A DNA stretch of 64,000 bases from NCBI RefSeq assembly GCF_001654965.1, contig NZ_LXEV01000021.1, positions 1 through 64,000 on the forward strand, given 5' to 3'. Origin of the DNA: Proteus hauseri ATCC 700826. Lineage in GTDB: Bacteria > Pseudomonadota > Gammaproteobacteria > Enterobacterales > Enterobacteriaceae. The notes below the pieces were generated by a model, which had not been told where the DNA came from, did no database searches, and was given only the letters and a program-made list of their open reading frames with translations. A program made the position numbers and the translations under genes. This document shows, in pieces, positions 57,501 to 64,000 of the stretch. Every line of letters starts with the position of its first letter. Position 1 is the stretch's first letter.

Positions 57501-58454
57501 ATGTATACAAAAATCTTAGGTACTGGTAGTTTCTTGCCTGTACAAGTGCGGACTAATGCCGATTTAGAAAAAATGGTTGATACCTCTGATGAGTGGATTG
57601 TCAGCAGAACAGGTATTCATGAACGTCGAATTGCAACAGAAGAAGAAACCGTTGCAGTCATGGGCGCAGGTGCGGCTGAAAATGCATTAGAAATGGCTGG
57701 CATTAATAAACAAGATATCGGATTAATTATTGTTGCAACCACATCCGGTTCTCATGCGTTTCCAAGTGCGGCGTGCCAAATACAAAATGCGTTAGGTATT
57801 GCAGATTGTGTCGCATTTGATGTTGCCGCTGCTTGCTCAGGTTTTGTTTATGCATTGAGTATTGCAGATCAATTTATTAAGACTGGCTCTGTAAAACACG
57901 CGTTAGTTATTGGTGCTGATAGATTATCACACGCATTAGATCCTAATGATCGTGGCACTATTATTTTATTTGGCGACGCTGCCGGTGCCGTAGTTGTTGG
58001 CGCATCACAAGAGCCGGGTATCGTCTCTACACATTTACATTCTGATGGGCGTTTTGGTGAGCTATTAGCACTGCCTTATCAGGATAGAGAAAACCAAGAT
58101 GCTTCTGCTTATGTCACTATGGCAGGCAATGAAGTATTTAAAGTCGCAGTTCGTGAACTTGCCCACATTGTGGATGAGACACTAGAAAAAAATAATATTG
58201 ATAAATCTGAACTGGACTGGTTAGTGCCTCATCAGGCAAATTTAAGAATTATTTCAGCAACAGCGAAAAAGCTGGATATGACAATGGATAAAGTTGTGGT
58301 GACATTAGATCGCCACGGTAATACGTCAGCAGCATCCGTTCCTACAGCGTTAGATGAAGCTGTAAGAGATAATCGCATTCAACGCGGTCAGTTAATTTTG
58401 CTGGAAGCATTTGGTGGCGGTTTTACTTGGGGCTCTGCACTTATCCGTTTTTAA
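57501..58454 (+). CDS. fabH: Beta-ketoacyl-ACP synthase III FabH
   Basis: 317 residues (the same as E. coli). Catalytic Cys in [10 protein letters not shown] (about 112), His in VPHQANLRI (about 244) and Asn in HGNTSAAS (about 274). It condenses acetyl-CoA with malonyl-ACP to start fatty acid synthesis. The family start [11 protein letters not shown] at 57501 is preferred over GTG 57489, which overlaps plsX. Confidence 0.96.
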   Translation: MYTKILGTGSFLPVQVRTNADLEKMVDTSDEWIVSRTGIHERRIATEEETVAVMGAGAAENALEMAGINKQDIGLIIVATTSGSHAFPSAACQIQNALGIADCVAFDVAAACSGFVYALSIADQFIKTGSVKHALVIGADRLSHALDPNDRGTIILFGDAAGAVVVGASQEPGIVSTHLHSDGRFGELLALPYQDRENQDASAYVTMAGNEVFKVAVRELAHIVDETLEKNNIDKSELDWLVPHQANLRIISATAKKLDMTMDKVVVTLDRHGNTSAASVPTALDEAVRDNRIQRGQLILLEAFGGGFTWGSALIRF

Positions 58455-58473
58455 TATTATCAGGAAAATAAAC

Positions 58474-59406
58474 ATGACTGATTTTGCAATGATCTTCCCT
58501 GGACAGGGATCTCAAGCTATCGGAATGCTAGCAGAACTTGCTGAGCAATATCCTGTAGTGACAGAAACATTTGCTCAAGCTTCTGATGTATTGGGTTATT
58601 CTCTTTGGGATTTAGTACAGAATGGTCCTGAAGAAGAGTTAAACAAGACATGGAAGACACAGCCTGCATTATTAGCAGCATCGGTTGCAATATGGCGTGT
58701 ATGGCAAGAAAAACAAGGCAAAATGCCACAACTGATGGCGGGTCACAGTCTTGGTGAATATTCTGCATTAGTGTGTGCTGGTGTTATTGATTTCGCCGCG
58801 GCAATTAAACTAGTAGAATTACGCGGTCAATTAATGCAAGAAGCTGTACCCGCAGGTACAGGTGCCATGTATGCCATTATTGGTCTAGACAATGATGCTA
58901 TTGCAAAAGCATGTGAAGCAGCAGCACAAGGACAAGTCGTTTCGCCAGTTAACTTTAATTCACCAGGCCAAGTGGTTATCGCAGGTAATAAAGAAGCAGT
59001 AGAACGTGCGGGTGTTTTATGTAAAGAAGCCGGTGCTAAACGCGCATTGCCTCTCGCAGTGAGTGTGCCTTCGCATTGTGCGTTAATGGCACCAGCGGCA
59101 GAGAAACTGGCTATCGCATTGCAAGAAATTGAATTTAAACAACCTGAAATTCAAGTTGTTAATAACGTTGATGTGAAAGCACAAACAGATGCAAATGCTA
59201 TTCGTGATGCATTAGTTCGCCAGTTATATAACCCAGTGCGCTGGACTGAAACGGTTGAACTTATCGCGGATAAAGGCATCACTCAACTATTAGAAATGGG
59301 GCCGGGTAAAGTATTAACCGGTTTAACCAAACGCATTTCTAAAGAAATGAACGCTGTAGCGGTTAATGATATTGCTTCATTAAACGCTGCATTAGGAAAT
59401 GACTGA
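58474..59406 (+). CDS. fabD: Malonyl-CoA:ACP transacylase FabD
   Basis: 310 residues. FPGQGSQ at the start, the nucleophile Ser in GHSLGEYSALV (about 92), and the His in VPSHCALM (about 201). It loads malonyl onto ACP. It starts at 58474 after CAGGAAA; the longer open frame overlaps fabH. Confidence 0.96.
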   Translation: MTDFAMIFPGQGSQAIGMLAELAEQYPVVTETFAQASDVLGYSLWDLVQNGPEEELNKTWKTQPALLAASVAIWRVWQEKQGKMPQLMAGHSLGEYSALVCAGVIDFAAAIKLVELRGQLMQEAVPAGTGAMYAIIGLDNDAIAKACEAAAQGQVVSPVNFNSPGQVVIAGNKEAVERAGVLCKEAGAKRALPLAVSVPSHCALMAPAAEKLAIALQEIEFKQPEIQVVNNVDVKAQTDANAIRDALVRQLYNPVRWTETVELIADKGITQLLEMGPGKVLTGLTKRISKEMNAVAVNDIASLNAALGND

Positions 59407-59414
59407 GGGAACTC

Positions 59415-60149
59415 ATGGGATTTGACGGAAAAATAGCACTAGTTACTGGCGCAAGCCGTGGTATTGGCCGTGCGATAGCAGAAGATTTAGTTGCACGTGG
59501 CGCAACAGTAATTGGTACAGCAACGAGTGAAAACGGTGCGCAGGCTATCTCTGAATATTTAGCCGATAAGGGTAAAGGTTTTGTGTTAAATGTCACAGAA
59601 AACGACTCTATCGAAAAATTTTTAGCTGATGTGCGTGCTGAATTTGGCGAAATTGATATTTTAGTCAATAATGCAGGTATTACTCGTGATAACCTGTTGA
59701 TGCGCATGAAAGACGATGAGTGGCAAGATATCATCGACACAAATCTTTCATCAGTCTTCCGTCTGTCTAAAGCAGTTATGCGTGCTATGATGAAAAAACG
59801 TTATGGCCGTATAATTACCATTGGTTCTGTTGTAGGAACTATGGGTAATGCGGGACAGGCAAACTACGCGGCGGCAAAAGCGGGTGTGATTGGTTTTAGT
59901 AAATCATTAGCACGCGAAGTTGCTTCCCGAGGCATTACGGTAAATGTTGTTGCTCCAGGTTTTATTGAAACTGATATGACTAAAGCATTAACAGACGACC
60001 AAAGAGCGGGTATTTTATCTCAAGTTCCTGCTAACCGTTTAGGTGATGCCAAAGAGATTGCCAGTGCTGTAGCTTTCTTAGCTTCTGATGAAGCAAGCTA
60101 TATCACAGGTGAAACATTACATGTCAATGGCGGCATGTATATGATCTAA
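59415..60149 (+). CDS. fabG: 3-oxoacyl-ACP reductase FabG
   Basis: A 244-residue SDR enzyme. NADPH motif TGASRGIGRA (12-21), NNAG (about 86-89), catalytic Ser in IGSVVG and YAAAKAG (Tyr about 151, Lys about 155). Follows fabD by 8 bases; GAGGGAA precedes the ATG. Confidence 0.96.
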   Translation: MGFDGKIALVTGASRGIGRAIAEDLVARGATVIGTATSENGAQAISEYLADKGKGFVLNVTENDSIEKFLADVRAEFGEIDILVNNAGITRDNLLMRMKDDEWQDIIDTNLSSVFRLSKAVMRAMMKKRYGRIITIGSVVGTMGNAGQANYAAAKAGVIGFSKSLAREVASRGITVNVVAPGFIETDMTKALTDDQRAGILSQVPANRLGDAKEIASAVAFLASDEASYITGETLHVNGGMYMI

Positions 60150-60307
60150 TTATGGGGACGTCTTTATATTTGCTTTTTGCGTACAATATAATGCAAAATA
60201 TAGCGAATAAAGTAGTCCACACAGTCGGGATTGGTTAGCATCTTTTCCTGTATTTATAAACTAAGAAAATCATCGCGCAAGCGAGTTTTGATAGGAAATT
60301 TAATAGT

Positions 60308-60544
60308 ATGAGCACTATCGACGAACGCGTTAAGAAAATCATTGTTGAACAACTGGGTGTTAAAGAGGAAGAAGTTGTAAATTCGGCTTCATTTGTTGAT
60401 GACTTAGGCGCTGATTCTCTTGACACAGTTGAGCTGGTAATGGCTCTGGAAGAAGAATTCGATATCGAAATCCCAGACGAAGAAGCAGAAAAAATTACTA
60501 CAGTTCAAGCTGCAATTGATTACGTTGAGAACGCAGGTAAATAA
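60308..60544 (+). CDS. acpP: Acyl carrier protein
   Basis: A 78-residue acidic protein with the phosphopantetheine Ser37 in GADSLDTVE. It is nearly identical to E. coli ACP. The 158-base gap from fabG allows its own promoter, as known in E. coli. A strong terminator lies between it and fabF, which likely lowers fabF expression relative to acpP. Confidence 0.98.
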
Positions 60545-60555
60545 GTCTGCTACTC

Positions 60556-60586
60556 TAGGCGGTCACTCGACCGCCTATATTTTTTT
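60556..60586 (+). terminator. Terminator/attenuator between acpP and fabF
   Basis: TAGGCGGTC (60556-60564) pairs with GACCGCCTA (60569-60577) around a 4-base loop; T-rich tract follows. fabF starts only 40 bases later, so partial read-through or another promoter must serve it. Confidence 0.92.
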
Positions 60587-60618
60587 ACCCTAACTATTTC
60601 CCTCCTTGGAGGATAAGC

Positions 60619-61860
60619 GTGTCTAAGCGTCGTGTAGTTGTGACCGGAATAGGCATGTTATCTCCTGTCGGTAATAACGCAGAAGCTTCTTGGGAAGCTG
60701 TATGTGGCGGACAGAGTGGTATCAGCCTTATCGAAGATTTTGACACCAGTCATCATGCGACCAAATTCGCTGGATTGGTAAAAGATTTCAATCATGAAGA
60801 TTATAATCTTTCGCGTAAAGATGCGCGTAAGATGGATCTCTTTATTCAGTATGGTATTGCTGCGGGTGTTCAAGCCTTTGCAGATTCAGGTCTTGAAGTA
60901 ACAGAAGCCAATGCAAGTCGTATCGGAGCTGCGATTGGTTCTGGTATTGGTGGCTTAGGCCTTATCGAAGACAACCATACGTCTATGACGAATGGTGGCC
61001 CTCGTAAAATTAGCCCATTCTTTGTGCCTTCAACCATCATTAATATGGTTGCAGGACATTTAAGTATTATTTACGGCTTACGTGGCCCAACTATCTCTAT
61101 TGCAACTGCATGTACATCGGGTGTTCATAATATTGGACATGCTGCACGTATTATTGCTTATGGCGATGCAGATGTTATGTTGGCGGGTGGTGCTGAAAAA
61201 GCAACAACACCATTAGGCCTTGGCGGATTTGGTGCAGTACGCGCATTATCAACCCGTAATGATAATCCACAAGCGGCTAGCCGCCCGTGGGATACTGATC
61301 GTGACGGTTTCGTTCTTGGTGATGGAGCAGGTGTTCTGGTGCTAGAAGAATATGAACACGCCAAAAACCGTGGTGCTAAAATTTATGCTGAAATCGTTGG
61401 ATTTGGTATGAGCAGCGATGCTTACCATATGACTTCACCAGCAGAAAATGGCGCTGGTGCAGCATTAGCAATGGAAAATGCATTAAATGATGCAGGTATT
61501 TCCGCTGCTAACGTTGGGTATATCAACGCACACGGTACATCAACTAATGCTGGTGATATTGCTGAAGCACAAGCTGTAGAAGCTGTGTTTGGTAAGGGTA
61601 CTGATGTATTAGTTAGTTCAACAAAATCCATGACAGGTCACTTATTAGGTGCTGCTGGAGCGGTTGAATCAATCTTTACTATCCTTGCTCTGCGTGATCA
61701 AATTGCGCCTCCAACAATTAATCTTGATAATCAAGATGAAAATTGTCGTCTTGATTTTGTTCCACATAAAGCACGTAAAGTTGAGAATATGGAGTATGCT
61801 CTGTGTAACTCATTTGGCTTTGGTGGTACAAATGGTTCAGTTCTATTTAAACGCGTATAA
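60619..61860 (+). CDS. fabF: Beta-ketoacyl-ACP synthase II FabF
   Basis: 413 residues. Catalytic Cys in [10 protein letters not shown] (about 164), His in NAHGTSTN (about 304) and in [12 protein letters not shown] (about 341). It elongates acyl-ACP, and in E. coli is the enzyme for temperature-dependent conversion of C16:1 to C18:1. Start GTG at 60619 with TTGGAGG upstream. Confidence 0.96.
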   Translation: MSKRRVVVTGIGMLSPVGNNAEASWEAVCGGQSGISLIEDFDTSHHATKFAGLVKDFNHEDYNLSRKDARKMDLFIQYGIAAGVQAFADSGLEVTEANASRIGAAIGSGIGGLGLIEDNHTSMTNGGPRKISPFFVPSTIINMVAGHLSIIYGLRGPTISIATACTSGVHNIGHAARIIAYGDADVMLAGGAEKATTPLGLGGFGAVRALSTRNDNPQAASRPWDTDRDGFVLGDGAGVLVLEEYEHAKNRGAKIYAEIVGFGMSSDAYHMTSPAENGAGAALAMENALNDAGISAANVGYINAHGTSTNAGDIAEAQAVEAVFGKGTDVLVSSTKSMTGHLLGAAGAVESIFTILALRDQIAPPTINLDNQDENCRLDFVPHKARKVENMEYALCNSFGFGGTNGSVLFKRV

Positions 61861-61893
61861 CCGACGTATTTATCAATAGCTGATCAGACTGAA

Positions 61894-61921
61894 GGCCCAG
61901 ATAACTCTGGGTCTTTTATTT
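61894..61921 (+). terminator. Terminator of fabF
   Basis: GGCCCAGA and TCTGGGTC pair with a 4-base loop and T-rich tail. It separates fabF from pabC, whose promoter would be between 61921 and 61990. Confidence 0.85.
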
Positions 61922-61989
61922 TGTCCTTTTGCAGCCAGTTGCTTTATTATGTGCAAATGAATATCAATGAGATAAAGGCAGAATATCCG

Positions 61990-62820
61990 ATGTATTGGGT
62001 TAATGGGCAACAACAGAACACTGTCGATGCCAGTGATCGCGCAGTGCAATTTGGTGATGGCTGTTTTACAACACTTCTTGTTGAAAATAATCAACCCATT
62101 ATGCTATCTGCCCATATTGAAAGGCTAAAACAAGGTTGTGAGGCACTTTTTTTACCGTTTCCAGATTGGAACTGGTTAAAAAACCACATTATAGATATTG
62201 CTACTACTATCGAAACATCCAAAGGTGTTATCAAAGTTATTATCAGTCGTGGTATAGGTGGCCGTGGTTATTCATCTAAAGGATTTATAACACCCACGAT
62301 TATCACTTCAAATTCACTTTATCCTTCTCATTATCTTAATCAGCAACTGTCGGGTGTTTTATTGGGTATGAGTCCTATCTTATTGGGCAAAAACTCAATG
62401 TTAGCCGGCATTAAACATCTGAATCGTTTAGAACAAATTTTGATAAAACATCATTTAGAAACTACAAAATTTGACGATGTATTAGTGTGTGATAATGAGG
62501 GCTATTTAATTGAAGCCAATGCCTCTAATCTTTTTTGGCGAAAAGGTGATTCAATTTTCACACCAAACCTTACAGCGTCTGGGGTTAATGGCATTATGCG
62601 CCAACAAATTTTGCAATTTGCTAAGCAACGTACTTGGGATATTCATGTGGTGAAAGAAAAACCACAAACACTTTTTGATGCAGATGAAGTTTGGTTAACA
62701 AATGCATTAATGCCAATCATACCCGTTGCACAGATCGAATTTTCGGATGATAAGCGCTATCAATATCCTAGCCGAGATTATTATGATGTTGTTTTACAAT
62801 GCTGTTTATCACTTAAATAA
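61990..62820 (+). CDS. pabC: Aminodeoxychorismate lyase PabC
   Basis: 276 residues of the fold-type IV PLP family. RAVQFGDGCFTTLLVE, VISRGIGGRGYS, the PLP-Lys in AGIKHLNRLEQ (about 139), and ASNLFWRKGD match E. coli PabC (269). It releases p-aminobenzoate and pyruvate, for folate synthesis. I choose ATG 61990 from the family N terminus; AAAGGCAG precedes it. The open frame begins at 61921. Confidence 0.93.
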   Translation: MYWVNGQQQNTVDASDRAVQFGDGCFTTLLVENNQPIMLSAHIERLKQGCEALFLPFPDWNWLKNHIIDIATTIETSKGVIKVIISRGIGGRGYSSKGFITPTIITSNSLYPSHYLNQQLSGVLLGMSPILLGKNSMLAGIKHLNRLEQILIKHHLETTKFDDVLVCDNEGYLIEANASNLFWRKGDSIFTPNLTASGVNGIMRQQILQFAKQRTWDIHVVKEKPQTLFDADEVWLTNALMPIIPVAQIEFSDDKRYQYPSRDYYDVVLQCCLSLK

Positions 62821-62837
62821 ATTTTGATGAGTCGTGA

Positions 62838-63860
62838 ATGAAGATAAAAAAGATTATTTGGATTGTTTTTTTTGCCTTATTAATTAGCGCAGGCGCAGCC
62901 GCTTTGTATGTAATGCAAAATATCCGAGGATTAGAATCAAATGTTGTTGTGAAGCAAGATGAAACATTGCTTACAGTGCCTGCGGGTACAGGACGTATCG
63001 CAATGGAACAGTTATTGATAAAAAATAACTTACTAAAAGAAGATGACTATTTTCAGATCTTGCTAAAAGTAAAACCGGAATTAGCCCAATTTAAAGCAGG
63101 AACATATCGACTGACAAAAGGCATGACGTTACGCGATGTTTTATTGTTGATTAAAAGCGGTAAAGAGGCGCAATTTACCATTCGTTTTATTGAAGGAAGT
63201 CGACTCAGTGATTGGCAGCCTATTTTTGAACAAGCCACTGAACTTAACGCTATCGCACATACTATGGATAGCGATAAATTACGCGAAGCTATTGGTATTA
63301 AACCTGAAATAAGTAATCTAGAAGGGTGGTTTGCACCTGATACATATCATTACACCGCCGGTACGACAGACATCGCAATTTTAAAACGCGCTTATCAACA
63401 AATGGAAAAAACATTAGAAGAAGAGTGGATTAAACGCGATAGTGATTTACCGTATAAATCTGCTTATGAAATGCTAATTATGGCGTCGATCATTGAAAAA
63501 GAAACCGCAATTGATGCCGAAAGAACTAAAGTGGCTTCTGTTTTTGTAAATCGATTAAAAATAAAAATGCGATTACAAACAGACCCTACAGTGATCTATG
63601 GATTGGGTGATAAATATCGCGGAACCATCTATCGTAGTGATTTAAATGGTTATACCCCTTACAATACTTATCAAATTGATGGATTACCACCAACACCTAT
63701 TGCAATGCCAAGTGTTGCATCAATTAAAGCAGCCGCTCACCCAGCAGATACACGTTATCTCTATTTTGTTGCAGATGGTACAGGTGGGCATAAATTCTCT
63801 ACCTCATTAAATGAACACAATAAAGCGGTCGCGCAATATCGACGCTTACAACAAAGATAA
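62838..63860 (+). CDS. mltG: Endolytic transglycosylase MltG (YceG)
   Basis: 340 residues. One N-terminal transmembrane helix (about 5-28) and a periplasmic YceG domain with the catalytic Glu in [20 protein letters not shown] (about 218). [12 protein letters not shown] and [20 protein letters not shown] are family blocks. It cleaves nascent glycan strands in the inner membrane. It follows pabC by 17 bases, before tmk, as in E. coli. Confidence 0.95.
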   Translation: MKIKKIIWIVFFALLISAGAAALYVMQNIRGLESNVVVKQDETLLTVPAGTGRIAMEQLLIKNNLLKEDDYFQILLKVKPELAQFKAGTYRLTKGMTLRDVLLLIKSGKEAQFTIRFIEGSRLSDWQPIFEQATELNAIAHTMDSDKLREAIGIKPEISNLEGWFAPDTYHYTAGTTDIAILKRAYQQMEKTLEEEWIKRDSDLPYKSAYEMLIMASIIEKETAIDAERTKVASVFVNRLKIKMRLQTDPTVIYGLGDKYRGTIYRSDLNGYTPYNTYQIDGLPPTPIAMPSVASIKAAAHPADTRYLYFVADGTGGHKFSTSLNEHNKAVAQYRRLQQR

Positions 63861-63862
63861 TT

Positions 63863-64000
63863 ATGAATAACAGCAAATTTATCGTGATTGAAGGGTTAGA
63901 AGGCGCAGGAAAAACGAGCGCTATTCAAACTGTTGTTGAAACATTAAAACAGCAAGGAATAACCAATCTGGCTTTTACCAGAGAACCCGGTGGTACGCCT
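63863..64000 (+). CDS. tmk: Thymidylate kinase, N-terminal part (cut by window edge)
   Basis: 46 codons are visible: [20 protein letters not shown] with the P-loop GLEGAGKT at 11-18, and TREPGGTP at the end, the DRX-like phosphate-handling segment of dTMP kinases. It phosphorylates dTMP to dTDP. It starts 2 bases after mltG and runs off the right edge. Confidence 0.95.
   Translation, partial: MNNSKFIVIEGLEGAGKTSAIQTVVETLKQQGITNLAFTREPGGTP

Overview
The window is a piece of chromosome from a Proteus species (Morganellaceae, P. mirabilis group). The evidence is the AT-rich base composition, proteins that follow E. coli K-12 gene products closely over full length, and long runs of the ancestral enterobacterial order: yejM-yejL/yejK-rplY-radD, rsuA-bcr-yejG, mepS-lpxT, efpL-mtr, nfo-yeiH/yeiE-lysP, plaP, sbcB, tmaR, and rne/rluC-yceF/yceD-rpmF-plsX-fabHDG-acpP-fabF-pabC-mltG-tmk. 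No insertion sequence, CRISPR array, rRNA or intact prophage was seen.

Layout. 1-5.4 kb: secreted C69 dipeptidase, Rob-like AraC regulator, periplasmic lysozyme inhibitor, alpha/beta hydrolase and a cold-shock protein with a cold-box leader. 5.9-12.9 kb is an accessory stretch. It starts at the cold-type lipid A acyltransferase lpxP and holds a ClbS-like protein, a methyltransferase, a SUKH-HEAT gene split by one in-frame TAG, the wreck of a toxin/immunity pair, and a scrap of a possible phage gene beside tRNA-Pro(GGG). Two complete RyhB-type Fur-controlled small RNAs lie about 3.7 kb apart here. 13-32.5 kb is core: envelope genes (yejM, mepS, lpxT), translation (rplY, rsuA, efpL), repair (radD, nfo) and transport (bcr, mtr, lysP). 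A pair of small fimbrin-like exported genes lies inside it, one of them broken by TAG.

32.6-40.2 kb: an iron ABC permease/ATPase pair without a binding protein, a CirA-like TonB receptor, then the putrescine importer plaP behind an elaborate leader (upstream ORF plus a long hairpin that buries the plaP ribosome-binding site), followed by a second decayed toxin/immunity cassette. 40.4-49.3 kb: a thiamine-diphosphate 2-oxoacid decarboxylase with a divergent LysR regulator, dld, sbcB, a sugar:H+ symporter with two identical operators 63 bp apart around a CRP-like site, and tmaR. 49.4-64 kb: rne, rluC, yceF and the fatty-acid/phospholipid operon running off the right edge in tmk.

The most interesting signals are in RNA rather than protein: the twin RyhB genes and the plaP leader. 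Next come two independent genes interrupted by an in-frame TAG whose downstream reading frame still looks like protein. Statements about homology rest on recalled family sequences; no database search was run.
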